A DNA stretch of 64,000 bases from Nonomuraea sp. SBT364 (lineage in GTDB: Bacteria > Actinomycetota > Actinomycetes > Streptosporangiales > Streptosporangiaceae). The notes below the pieces were generated by a model. The model was not told the origin of the DNA and made no database searches. It saw only the letters and a program-made list of their open reading frames with translations. The DNA is taken from positions 124,001 to 188,000 of the forward strand of contig NZ_LAVL01000002.1 in the NCBI RefSeq assembly GCF_001083785.1, written 5' to 3'. Below, piece by piece: positions 43,878 through 55,709 of this stretch. Positions within the stretch are counted from its first letter, which is position 1, and each line of letters begins with the position of its first letter. Position numbers and translations under genes: made by a program.

Positions 43878-44618
43878 GTGGGCGCAGGTCCTAAGCCGGT
43901 GGCCGTGGAGGTCGCCAGAGACGAGCTGGAGCGGGTCCTGGCGGTCGGCCTCGACCTTGACATCCTGGAGCGGGCGCTGACGCACCGCTCCTACGCGTAC
44001 GAGAACGGTGGCCTGCCCACCAACGAGCGCCTGGAGTTCCTCGGCGACTCGGTGCTGGGCCTGGTGGTCACCGACACGCTCTACCGCAATCATCCCGATC
44101 TGCCCGAGGGCCAGCTGGCCAAGCTGCGGGCGGCCGTGGTCAACATGCGGGCGCTGGCCGACGTGGCGCGCGGGCTCGGCCTGGGCCGGTTCCTGCGGCT
44201 GGGCCGGGGCGAGGAGGGCACGGGCGGCCGTGACAAGTCCTCGATCCTGGCCGACACGCTGGAGGCGCTGATCGGCGCCGTCTACGTCGACAAGGGTCTC
44301 GACGAGGCGTTCCGGGTCGTGCACGTGCTGTTCGACCCGCTGATCGTGCGCTCGGCGTCGCTGGGCGCGGGCCTCGACTGGAAGACCTCGCTGCAGGAAC
44401 TCACCGCCTCCGAGGCGCTCGGCGTGCCCGAGTACCACGTCGAGGAGAGCGGCCCCGACCACGCCAAGTCGTTCACCGCCGTGGTGCGGGTGGGCGGCGA
44501 GCCCTACGGCTCGGGCAGCGGCCGCAGCAAGAAGGAGGCCGAGCAGCAGGCGGCCGAGGCGGCCTGGACCCGCATCAGGGCCCGCCGCGAGCAGCGCGAG
44601 AGCCAGCCGGCGGGCTAG
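43878..44618 (+). CDS. rnc: ribonuclease III
   Basis: RNase III cleaves double-stranded RNA in rRNA and mRNA processing. The catalytic signature is [16 protein letters not shown] and a second metal-site segment is [15 protein letters not shown]. The C-terminal dsRBD ends with [23 protein letters not shown] 43878 is chosen for its GGAGG (43866-43870); ATG 43857 is upstream of that site. mutM follows after one base. Confidence 0.95.
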   Translation: MGAGPKPVAVEVARDELERVLAVGLDLDILERALTHRSYAYENGGLPTNERLEFLGDSVLGLVVTDTLYRNHPDLPEGQLAKLRAAVVNMRALADVARGLGLGRFLRLGRGEEGTGGRDKSSILADTLEALIGAVYVDKGLDEAFRVVHVLFDPLIVRSASLGAGLDWKTSLQELTASEALGVPEYHVEESGPDHAKSFTAVVRVGGEPYGSGSGRSKKEAEQQAAEAAWTRIRARREQRESQPAG

Positions 44619-44619
44619 G

Positions 44620-45465
44620 TTGCCTGAGCTGCCGGAGGTCGAGGTCGTCCGCCGCGGTCTGGCGGAGTGGGTGACCGGCCGCGAGATCGCCTCCGCGGAG
44701 GTGCTGCACCCGCGTGCCATCAGGCGTCATCTGCCGGGCGCCCACGAGTTCGCCGCGCGGCTGCGCGGCCGGCTGGTGAAGTCGGCCGAGCGGCGCGGCA
44801 AATACCTGTGGCTGCCGCTGTCCGGCCCCGAGGAGGCGCTGCTGGCGCATCTGGGGATGAGCGGCCAGTTGCTGGTGGTCGATCCCGCCGCGCCGCCGGA
44901 GAAGCATCTGCGGGTGCGCCTCCGGTTCGCCGACGGCGGCCCCGACCTGCGCTTCGTCGACCAGCGTACGTTCGGGCACGTGATGCTGACCAGGCTGGCC
45001 GGCGGCGTGCCCGAGCCGATCGCGCACATCGCGCCCGACCCGTTCGAGGGCTCCTTCGACGAGGTCCGCTTCGCCACCGCGCTGCGCGCCAAGAAGACCG
45101 AGATCAAGCGGGCGCTGCTCGACCAGTCGCTGATCAGCGGCGTCGGCAACATCTACGCCGACGAGGCGCTCTGGCTGGCCAGGCTGCACTGGGCGCGTCC
45201 CACGCAGACGCTCACCCGGCCCAAGATCGCCGAGCTGGTCGCCGCCGTGCGTGAGGTCATGGGCGCCGCGCTCCAGCAGGGCGGCACGTCCTTCGACAGC
45301 CTGTACGTGAACGTCAACGGCGAGAGCGGCTACTTCGACCGTTCGCTGGAGGTGTACGGCAGGCGGGAGCTGCCCTGCTCGCGCTGCGGCACCCCGATCA
45401 GGCGTGAGCCGTTCATGAACCGGTCGTCCTACTACTGCCCGAAGTGCCAGCGGCGGCCGCGCTGA
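44620..45465 (+). CDS. mutM: formamidopyrimidine-DNA glycosylase
   Basis: MutM removes 8-oxoguanine and ring-opened purines. The catalytic N-terminal Pro-Glu is present ([14 protein letters not shown]), and the C-terminal zinc finger reads [25 protein letters not shown]. The helix-two-turn-helix [17 protein letters not shown] is intact. Start TTG 44620 is fixed by the required Pro2. It is translationally linked to rnc. Confidence 0.95.
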   Translation: MPELPEVEVVRRGLAEWVTGREIASAEVLHPRAIRRHLPGAHEFAARLRGRLVKSAERRGKYLWLPLSGPEEALLAHLGMSGQLLVVDPAAPPEKHLRVRLRFADGGPDLRFVDQRTFGHVMLTRLAGGVPEPIAHIAPDPFEGSFDEVRFATALRAKKTEIKRALLDQSLISGVGNIYADEALWLARLHWARPTQTLTRPKIAELVAAVREVMGAALQQGGTSFDSLYVNVNGESGYFDRSLEVYGRRELPCSRCGTPIRREPFMNRSSYYCPKCQRRPR

Positions 45466-45560
45466 GCACGCGGCGTGTCGTCGCGTCGAACCAACGGCGG
45501 GCCCCGGATTAGGTGGCTGACACCAAGCAAATCCCGGTTTTCCGGTGTTGGCTGGGTTGC

Positions 45561-47081
45561 ATGGTGGATCTGGTGCTGCGTGGTGGTTCGGTGTACGACG
45601 GGCTGGGATCTCCGGCCGTAACGGCGGACGTGGCCGTCGAGGCCGGCCGGGTGGTGGCCGTCGGGCGTGACCTCGGCGCCGCCCGCCGGGTGCTGGACGT
45701 GACCGGGCTGGCGGTCATGCCGGGATTCGTGGACCCCCACGCGCACTCCGACCTGGTGCCGCTCATGCCGGAGCCGCAGCCGTTCAAGCTGCTCCAGGGC
45801 GTGACGACGGAGATCAACGGCAACTGCGGCTTCTCCTACGCGCCCGACGCCTCTCGGCTGGAGGAACTGACCGGGGCCGGGGTGCCCGACTGGACGTTCG
45901 CCGCGTACCTGAAGGCCGTGGCCGACGCCGGGCCGACGAACCACGTGGCCACCCTGGTCGGCCACTCGACGCTGCGCGGCGCCGTGGCGGGCTTCGAGCC
46001 GGAGCTGCGGCCCGGCGACCTGGAGCGGATGTGCGAGCTGGCCGCCGAGGCGTTCGAGGCGGGCGCCTGCGGGCTGTCGAGCGGCCTCATCTACCCGCCG
46101 GGCAGCTACGGCGACACCGGCGAGCTGGTGACCCTGGCCAGGGTCGCGCACCGCTACGGCGTCCCGTACACCACGCATCTGCGCGACGAGGGCTCGGCGC
46201 TGGCGCAGGCGCTGGACGAGGCCGTCGAGATCGCCAGGCGGGCGCGGGTGCGCCTGCAGGTGTCGCACTGCAAGATCGCCGGCCGCGCCAACCACGGGCA
46301 GGCCGGGATGCTGCTCGGCAAGCTCCGCGAGGCCCGCGCCTCCGGCGTGGACGTCCGGGGCGACCAGTACCCCTACACGGCCGGGTCCACCGTCCTGGCG
46401 GCGCTGCTGCCGCCGTCCGCGCTCGCGGGCGGGGGCGTGGGCGACACGCTCGCGTCACCCGCCGAGCGGACCCGGCTGCGCGCCCGCGCCGAGGCGGGTG
46501 GCGCCGGCTCCGGGCTGTGGCGGGACGCCGTCCCGGCGGGCGTCCTGATCACCTCCCACACCGATCCCGGGTACGCCGGCCGCACCCTGGCGGACGTGGC
46601 CGGGACCCGCGACGCCTGGGAGACGCTGTGCGACCTGGTGTCCTGCGACCCGGCCGCGGAGATGGTCGTGGAGCTGATGGCCGAGGCCGACGTGGCCGAG
46701 ATCATGGCCGACCCGCTGATCGGCATCGGGTCGGACAACGGCACCCCGACCGGCCTGGAGCATCCCCGCACGTGGGGGTGCTTCCCGCGCTTCCTCGGTG
46801 TCTATGTACGGGAACGCGGGGTGGTGGGCTGGGCGGAGGCCGTACGCAAGATGACCTCGGCCAACGCCGCCCAGTTCGGGCTGCGCGGGCGGGGGAGCCT
46901 GGTGGCGGGCGCGTACGCGGACGTCTGCGTCCTCGACCCGGCTACCGTCGGGCACGCGGGCACCTACGCCGCGCCGTCCGCGCAGCCGACCGGCATCGTC
47001 CACGTCCTGCTGGAGGGCCGGGTGGTGGTCGAGTCAGGCGTGTTCACCGGCGGGCGTCACGGCCGCCCGCTGCGCCCGTGA
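45561..47081 (+). CDS. N-acyl-D-amino-acid deacylase
   Basis: The amidohydrolase-fold enzyme hydrolyses N-acyl-D-amino acids. It has MVDLVLRGGSVYDGLG at the start, the metal motif PGFVDPHAHSDL, GVTTEINGNCGFSYAP (metal-ligand cysteine) and VSHCKIAGRANHG, and the GSDNGTPTGLEHPRTWGCFPR end. The gene is an accessory insert between mutM and acyP. Its last 48 bases overlap the convergent MFS gene. ATG 45561 is preferred; GTG 45513 would add 16 residues. Confidence 0.88.
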   Translation: MVDLVLRGGSVYDGLGSPAVTADVAVEAGRVVAVGRDLGAARRVLDVTGLAVMPGFVDPHAHSDLVPLMPEPQPFKLLQGVTTEINGNCGFSYAPDASRLEELTGAGVPDWTFAAYLKAVADAGPTNHVATLVGHSTLRGAVAGFEPELRPGDLERMCELAAEAFEAGACGLSSGLIYPPGSYGDTGELVTLARVAHRYGVPYTTHLRDEGSALAQALDEAVEIARRARVRLQVSHCKIAGRANHGQAGMLLGKLREARASGVDVRGDQYPYTAGSTVLAALLPPSALAGGGVGDTLASPAERTRLRARAEAGGAGSGLWRDAVPAGVLITSHTDPGYAGRTLADVAGTRDAWETLCDLVSCDPAAEMVVELMAEADVAEIMADPLIGIGSDNGTPTGLEHPRTWGCFPRFLGVYVRERGVVGWAEAVRKMTSANAAQFGLRGRGSLVAGAYADVCVLDPATVGHAGTYAAPSAQPTGIVHVLLEGRVVVESGVFTGGRHGRPLRP

Positions 47082-48215
47082 GCCGCGGACGGCGATGAGG
47101 GCCCCGGCCAGCACGGTGAGCGCCGTGCCCAGCCACATCACGGCGGTCACCGAGACGCCGTCGGCCACCCGGCCGCCGGCGAAGGCGCCGAGCGCGATGG
47201 AGACGTTGAAGGCGCCGACGAACAGCGCCGTGCCCAGCTCGCCGCCGCCCGCCCGCATGATCCACAGCTGCAGGGTCACGCCGACGCCGCCGTAGCCCAG
47301 CCCCCAGATCACGAGCACGGCCAGGGGCTGGCCGATCAGCGGCAGCGCCGCCATGCCGGCGGCCATGAGCGCGACCAGCGTGATCAGGACCGCCGCGGGG
47401 TTCCTGGCGGCGCGCGCGCCGGCGGCGAAGTTGCCCGCCACGCCCGCCGCGCCGTACAGCAGGAGCGCGGTGCCGACCAGCACGGGACCGGCGTGCGAGA
47501 CCTGCTCCATGAACGGCCGCACGTACGTGTAGGCCGCGAAGTGGCCGGAGATGATCAGAACGGTCAGCACGAGGACGAGTTTGAGCGGGCCGGAGAACGT
47601 CCCCGACCGCGCACCCCGGGGCTGCTCGGTCCCCGGCAGCGGCGGCAGCGTGGCGGCCAGCAGGGCCACCAGGGCGGGCGCGCCGACGCCCATGGCGGCG
47701 AACGCCGTGCGCCATCCCGCGAACGACGAGGCGAACGTCGCCGCGGGCACCCCCAGCACCGACGCCACCGCCACCCCGGACAGGATGATCGACGTGGCCC
47801 GCCCGACGGACCGGTCAGGCACCAGGCGCGGGCCCAGCCCCGCCGCGATGGCCCAGAACCCGCCGATGCTCACCCCGGTCAGCACCCGGGCCGCCAGCAT
47901 GACCGGATAGTTCGGGGCCAGGGCGCCCATCAGGTTGGCCGCCGCCAGCAACGCCATCAGCCCCAGCAGCATGAGCCGCCGGTCCAGCCGCCGCGTGGTG
48001 AACGCCAGCAGGGGCGCCGAGACGGCGGCCACCAGTCCGGGAGCCGACATCATCAGCCCCGCCGTGCCGTCCGACACGCCGAGCGTGGCGGCGATCGAGG
48101 TCAGCAGGCCGACGGGCAGCATCTCGCTGGTCACCAGGGTGAAGGTGCCCACCGCGACCGCGGTCACGGCGAGCCAGCGCGCCGGGGCGTCGGCGGGTGC
48201 GTCAGTCATCGTCAT
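47034..48215 (-). CDS. MFS efflux transporter (AraJ/CmlA-like)
   Basis: The 393-residue protein has 12 hydrophobic helices. MFS signatures include TFTLVTSEMLPVGLLTSIAATLGVSDGTAG (drug/H+ antiporter-1 type N-terminus) and GVSIGGFWAIAAGLGPRLVP. It probably exports a small molecule or sugar. It is divergent from a LysR gene that likely controls it. The 48-base overlap with the deacylase gene lies inside its C-terminus. Confidence 0.88.
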   Translation of the reverse strand: MTMTDAPADAPARWLAVTAVAVGTFTLVTSEMLPVGLLTSIAATLGVSDGTAGLMMSAPGLVAAVSAPLLAFTTRRLDRRLMLLGLMALLAAANLMGALAPNYPVMLAARVLTGVSIGGFWAIAAGLGPRLVPDRSVGRATSIILSGVAVASVLGVPAATFASSFAGWRTAFAAMGVGAPALVALLAATLPPLPGTEQPRGARSGTFSGPLKLVLVLTVLIISGHFAAYTYVRPFMEQVSHAGPVLVGTALLLYGAAGVAGNFAAGARAARNPAAVLITLVALMAAGMAALPLIGQPLAVLVIWGLGYGGVGVTLQLWIMRAGGGELGTALFVGAFNVSIALGAFAGGRVADGVSVTAVMWLGTALTVLAGALIAVRGSRAQRAAVTPAGEHA

Positions 48216-48273
48216 GCCGCTCAGCCTCGCGGCGGCCGTGCCCGGGAACAATGACGAACGGCGAAGCCTTGGT

Positions 48274-48286
48274 TTAGGCAGGCTAA
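48274..48286. promoter_or_regulatory. LysR-type box
   Basis: TTAGGCAGGCTAA is an inverted repeat (TTAG / CTAA) that fits the T-N11-A LysR consensus exactly. It lies 59 bases before the MFS start and 18 bases before the LysR start. Confidence 0.55.
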
Positions 48287-48303
48287 GCGATGTGGAGGCG
48301 GAG

Positions 48304-49206
48304 ATGGAGTTCAGGGAGCTGGAGTGCTTCGTCGTGCTGAGCGAGGAGCTGCACTTCGCGCGCACGGCCGAGCGCCTCTACCTGTCGCCCGGGCGGGTGA
48401 GCCAGCTCATGCGCGCCCTGGAGACCCGGATCGGCGGCCGGCTCTTCGAACGCACCAGCAGGCGGGTGCGGCTCACGCCCCTCGGCGAGCGGTTCCTGGC
48501 CGACCTGCGGCCGGCCTACGCCGGGCTGGCGGAAGCGGTGCACCGCGCGAAGGCCGCCGCCCGCGAGGTGACGGGCGTGCTCAGGGTCGGGTTCCTGGCC
48601 ACGCCGACCGAGGTGGTCACGGGCAGCGTCCTGGCCTTCGAGAGCCGCCATCCCGGCTCGGAGGTGGAGCTGGTGGAGATCCCGCTGTCCGACCCGTTCG
48701 GCAGGTTGCGGGCCGGCCAGGTGGACGTCGCGTTCACGCTGCTGCCGGTGGACGAGCCCGACCTGGCGACGGGCGAGGGCCTGAACTGCGTCCCCTACCA
48801 GCTCGGCGTCTCCGTCCGTCATCCGCTGGCCGGGCGGGCGGGCATCGGCGCCGAGGAACTGGCCGGCGTGCCCCTGATCGGGCTGGACGGCCCGGCGCCG
48901 CGCCTGTGGCGGGAACGGGTCGCACCCTCCGTGACCCCTTCCGGACAGCCGATTCCCCTGGCGGGTACGGTGGCCACGAACCAGGAGGGCCTGACCCAGG
49001 TGGCGCTCGGCCGGGGCGGCATGCTGTTCTGCACCCCGACGGCGGCCCACCACAGCCGCCCCGACGTGCGCTTCGTCCCCGTCACCGGGCTGCCCCCGTC
49101 GGTCCTCGGCCTGGCCTGGGTCAAAGCGGCGGAGAGCGCGGCGATCCGGGCGTTCGCCGAGGCGGCGGCCGGGCACGCGCGGAAGGTCGGGCTCAGGGCC
49201 GCGTGA
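48304..49206 (+). CDS. LysR-family transcriptional regulator
   Basis: The 300-residue protein has the LysR helix-turn-helix ([40 protein letters not shown]) and a periplasmic-binding-like effector domain beginning [20 protein letters not shown] at 48293-48297 fixes ATG 48304. Divergence from the MFS exporter and the T-N11-A box between them suggest control of that exporter by an unknown ligand. Confidence 0.92.
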   Translation: MEFRELECFVVLSEELHFARTAERLYLSPGRVSQLMRALETRIGGRLFERTSRRVRLTPLGERFLADLRPAYAGLAEAVHRAKAAAREVTGVLRVGFLATPTEVVTGSVLAFESRHPGSEVELVEIPLSDPFGRLRAGQVDVAFTLLPVDEPDLATGEGLNCVPYQLGVSVRHPLAGRAGIGAEELAGVPLIGLDGPAPRLWRERVAPSVTPSGQPIPLAGTVATNQEGLTQVALGRGGMLFCTPTAAHHSRPDVRFVPVTGLPPSVLGLAWVKAAESAAIRAFAEAAAGHARKVGLRAA

Positions 49207-49223
49207 GATCGTCCGGAGGAATC

Positions 49224-49499
49224 ATGGAGAACGCACGACTGACCGCCTGGGTGCGGGGCAGGGTGCAGGGAGTGGGGTTCCGCTGGTGGACCAGGGCCAG
49301 AGCGCTGGAGCTTGGCCTGGTCGGCTGGGCCAGGAACACCGACGACGGCCGGGTCGAGGTCGTCGCCGAGGGGGCGCGCGAGTCGTGCGTCAAGCTGCTC
49401 GACCTGCTCAGAGGTTGCGACACGCCGGGCAGGGTGGATGGAGTAGTGGAACGGTGGAGCGAAATCCGAGGTAGCTTGGGCGGATTTGTGGAGCGGTAG
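49224..49499 (+). CDS. acyP: acylphosphatase
   Basis: The 91-residue enzyme hydrolyses acyl phosphates. The phosphate loop [14 protein letters not shown] holds the catalytic arginine and [17 protein letters not shown] the catalytic asparagine. GGAGGA precedes ATG 49224. It lies in the usual place upstream of smc in actinomycetes. Confidence 0.94.
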   Translation: MENARLTAWVRGRVQGVGFRWWTRARALELGLVGWARNTDDGRVEVVAEGARESCVKLLDLLRGCDTPGRVDGVVERWSEIRGSLGGFVER

Positions 49500-49529
49500 C
49501 CCGTTTCGTCAAACGGCTCAAATAGGGTA

Positions 49530-49535
49530 TAGTTA
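49530..49535 (+). promoter_or_regulatory. -10 element upstream of the small coiled-coil gene
   Basis: TATAGT is a strong -10 hexamer 155 bases before ATG 49690. A second possible promoter (TTGACC at 49577-49582 with GACTCT 17 bases on) lies downstream. Neither has been tested, and 49500-49689 otherwise shows no gene. Confidence 0.4.
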
Positions 49536-49689
49536 TATGTCGGGAGTGCCTGTCGGTAGGGCAGAGCGGTGCGTTCGACTTGACCGCCCACACGGCCGGT
49601 GCGACTCTTGTTAGGTACCACGCGCACCCCTCCCGCGGAACAGAAGTGCGCGAACCAGTCTGGTCACTCAGCGTGGAGGACCCTTTACC

Positions 49690-49884
49690 ATGGCGAAGGC
49701 TCTACTCGGCCACGTCGGCGGTCCTGACCCTCGAATGGTCTCGGAGATGCGGCGCTTGCAGCAGCGGATCCGTGACCTGGAGGCAGAACTCATCCGACTC
49801 CAGGCCCAGAATGACGCTCTTGCGGCGCAAACCCGCGATGAGGCAATCAGCCGCATGCAGGAGCGCGAGCCGGCACTCACCTGA
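49690..49884 (+). CDS. small coiled-coil protein upstream of smc
   Basis: The 64-residue protein has a heptad-rich helix (MVSEMRRLQQRIRDLEAELIRLQAQNDALAAQ) after MAKALLGHVGGPDPR. GTGGAGGA is a strong ribosome binding site. I believe close relatives exist before smc in other actinomycetes, but cannot check. Its role is unknown. A terminator follows, so it is a single-gene transcript. Confidence 0.8.
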   Translation: MAKALLGHVGGPDPRMVSEMRRLQQRIRDLEAELIRLQAQNDALAAQTRDEAISRMQEREPALT

Positions 49885-49907
49885 GAGTGATCGGAGCGCA
49901 AGATCCA

Positions 49908-49939
49908 GGGACGTCTCTTTGAGGCGTCCCTTGTTATTT
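49908..49939 (+). terminator. intrinsic terminator
   Basis: GGGACGTCTC (49908-49917) and GAGGCGTCCC (49921-49930) form a 10-bp stem with one G-T pair and a TTT loop, followed by TTGTTATTT. Confidence 0.85.
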
Positions 49940-50038
49940 GCGTAAGACCCTTCTCACCTCCGGTATGCGCCCGCCAGCGAGGGGCAGCCAGGGCCAGTAG
50001 GCTTTCCCGGAGTTCCGTCCAGGAGAGGGGTCCGCGCT

Positions 50039-53734
<3,696 letters not shown>

Positions 53735-53787
53735 TTGGCGTGGCCTTGGGCATGAGCATGCCGGACGATCTGGAAAACTGACATCTT

Positions 53788-54963
53788 GTGGATGGTTACC
53801 TCGGCGTCATCGTGATCGTGGTGCTTGTCGCCCTCGTGGCGGCAGGCGGCCTCTTCCTGCTCTTCCGGCCGGGCGGCAAGGCGGCCCCGCCCGTCCAGCC
53901 TCCGGAGGCGCCGCCGCTTCCCGAGGAGAAGGAGGAGCGGCCCGCCGGCACCGGCGAGGCCGAAGGCGCCACCACCACGCTGCCGCCACCGGCCAAGCCC
54001 GCCGAGCCCGCCGTCGTGGCGCCGCCCGTCGAGGTGCCGCCGCCGTCCGAGGGCCGCATGGTGCGGCTGCGCTCGCGGCTGGCCAAGTCGCAGAGCGCGC
54101 TCGGCCGCGGCCTGCTGGAGCTGCTGTCACGCGACCGGCTCGACGACGAGGTCTGGGACGAGATCGAGGAGAGCCTGATCACGGCCGACGTCGGCGTCGC
54201 GCCGACCCAGGTCATGGTCGAGGAGCTGCGCACCAAGGTCAAGGTGCTCGGCAGCCGCACGCCGCAGGAGGTGCGCGCGCTGCTGCGCGAGCAGCTCCTC
54301 ATCCAGGTCAACCCCGACCTCGACCGCACCCTCCACGTGGCCAAGCACGGCGAGCGACCGGCCGTGGTGCTGGTCGTGGGCGTCAACGGCACCGGCAAGA
54401 CCACCACCACGGGCAAGCTCGCCCGCTCGCTCGTCGGCGACGGCAAGTCCGTCGTGCTGGGCGCGGCCGACACCTTCCGCGCGGCCGCCGCCGACCAGCT
54501 CCAGACGTGGGGCGACCGGGTGGGCGCCGACGTGGTGCGCGGCCCCGAGGGCGGCGACCCCGCCTCGGTGGCCTTCGACGCCACCGCCCGGGGCATCGAG
54601 GAGCAGGCCGACGTGGTCATCGTCGACACGGCCGGCCGCCTGCACACCAAGACCGGCCTGATGGACGAGCTGGGCAAGGTCAAGCGGGTCATCGAGAAGA
54701 AGGCCACGGTCGACGAGGTGCTGCTCGTCCTCGACGCCACCACCGGCCAGAACGGCATGCGCCAGGCGCAGGTGTTCGCCGAGGTGGTCAACATCACCGG
54801 CATCGCGCTGACCAAGCTCGACGGCACGGCCAAGGGCGGCATCGTCATCTCCGTCCAGCGTGAGCTGGGCGTCCCGGTCAAGCTGGTGGGGCTGGGCGAG
54901 GGGCCGGACGACCTGGCCCCGTTCGACCCCGAGGTATTCGTGGACGCCATCCTGGGCGATTGA
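53788..54963 (+). CDS. ftsY: signal recognition particle receptor FtsY
   Basis: FtsY docks SRP-bound ribosomes at the membrane. An N-terminal membrane helix (GVIVIVVLVALVAAGGLFLLF) is followed by a Pro/Glu-rich linker. The NG GTPase domain has GVNGTGKTTTTGKLA (about residue 197), DTAGRLHTKTGLM (about 280) and TKLDGTAKGG (about 344). GTG 53788 is 53 bases after smc, the usual order. The next gene of the common cluster (ffh) is not here. Confidence 0.96.
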   Translation: MDGYLGVIVIVVLVALVAAGGLFLLFRPGGKAAPPVQPPEAPPLPEEKEERPAGTGEAEGATTTLPPPAKPAEPAVVAPPVEVPPPSEGRMVRLRSRLAKSQSALGRGLLELLSRDRLDDEVWDEIEESLITADVGVAPTQVMVEELRTKVKVLGSRTPQEVRALLREQLLIQVNPDLDRTLHVAKHGERPAVVLVVGVNGTGKTTTTGKLARSLVGDGKSVVLGAADTFRAAAADQLQTWGDRVGADVVRGPEGGDPASVAFDATARGIEEQADVVIVDTAGRLHTKTGLMDELGKVKRVIEKKATVDEVLLVLDATTGQNGMRQAQVFAEVVNITGIALTKLDGTAKGGIVISVQRELGVPVKLVGLGEGPDDLAPFDPEVFVDAILGD

Positions 54964-55425
54964 TCCTTGAGCCGTTCCCGGTCAGGGAGGTAGGAAGGGC
55001 CCGGGGCCTGCCACTGCGCGCATCCGAACGGCATCGGGTGCGCTGGTCGGTCCGACGCTCGTGCTCATCGCTCCGGTGTGCACGAGGTGTGTCGTCCGTC
55101 GCCGGGCGGGGTGTCCGAGGGCGCGTCGCCCGATCGCGATGCTGGCCGCATCATGCCGGGGAGCGTGCGGGAGGGCGTGGTCAGGGGCTGTCGCCAGTAC
55201 TGCGCCCTCCATGGAGAGGCGTAGACCGGGTCGACGGCCACGACCGCCAGGCCCGCTCCAGCCGGCTCGTCAGCGCCGCCAAGCGGCGGGATTTGTGAAA
55301 CCACTCACCCGCACAGCGGTAGCCCTAACCGCCGAGGGGGAGGGGCAGGCGGTGCGTCAGGGTGCGCGCCTCGGCTGCCAGGCGCTGGATATGGGCGACT
55401 TGATTGTGGCGCTTAGGCCCCTTCA
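54964..55425. other. 462-base stretch without a recognisable gene
   Basis: Reading frames here are short and lack family motifs or ribosome binding sites; a 123-residue frame (55061-55432) is mostly Arg/Pro and looks spurious. There is one short hairpin (CGCCGC / GCGGCG near 55274-55289) and TTGATT near 55399, which could start a leader RNA for the structured region that follows. No other feature is seen. Confidence 0.5.
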
Positions 55426-55547
55426 CTGCTGACGCTTCTTGGGAACTCAATCAGCAGCAGTTCCCCACCCCTAGGAAATATGGCTTACCAGGCCATCCCT
55501 TGTTGTTTGACCGCTTTCGTGTTGATATTGAGCGGTCCTTTTCGTTT
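55426..55547 (+). promoter_or_regulatory. structured leader with interleaved repeats and terminator-like hairpin
   Basis: CTGCTGA (55426-55432) complements TCAGCAG (55451-55457), and GGGAACT (55441-55447) complements AGTTCCC (55459-55465). The two helices are interleaved, so they are mutually exclusive or a pseudoknot. ATGGC/GCCAT follows (about 55479-55495). GACCGCT (55509-55515) then pairs with AGCGGTC (55531-55537), followed by CTTTTCGTTT, a terminator-like element 18 bases before the peptide ATG. This has the outline of a leader RNA with an attenuator; the regulatory reading is inference. Confidence 0.5.
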
Positions 55548-55565
55548 GACCTGGAATGAGTGCAC

Positions 55566-55640
55566 ATGAAGAAGGTTGTGGTTCACAAGCCGGGCACCGT
55601 CAAGCTGACCGGAGCGGCGACTCCGAAGCACGCGGCCTAA
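55566..55640 (+). CDS. 24-residue basic peptide
   Basis: The frame starts MKKVVVHKPG and ends TVKLTGAATPKHAA. It is preceded by GGA at 55553-55555 and followed directly by a strong terminator, then by the TPR gene in the same direction. It has no cysteine or serine, so lanthionine formation is not possible. A short abundant peptide in front of a weaker downstream gene is the layout of many RiPP precursors and signalling peptides. The 53-residue frame 55556-55717 overlaps in another phase and is less convincing. Confidence 0.45.
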   Translation: MKKVVVHKPGTVKLTGAATPKHAA

Positions 55641-55656
55641 CCTCCTCCATGGCAGA

Positions 55657-55687
55657 GGGCCGGCGCATGCGGTGGATGCGCCGGCCC
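55657..55687 (+). terminator. perfect 12-bp terminator between peptide and TPR gene
   Basis: GGGCCGGCGCAT (55657-55668) and ATGCGCCGGCCC (55676-55687) form a perfect stem with a seven-base loop, followed by GTTCTCTT. It would let the peptide be made in excess over the downstream protein. Confidence 0.75.
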
Positions 55688-55709
55688 GTTCTCTTGGCGG
55701 AACGGGAAA

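Noticed and set aside
55061..55432. 123-codon frame after ftsY
   Set aside because: Arg/Pro/Ala-rich translation, no ribosome binding site, no recognisable domain.
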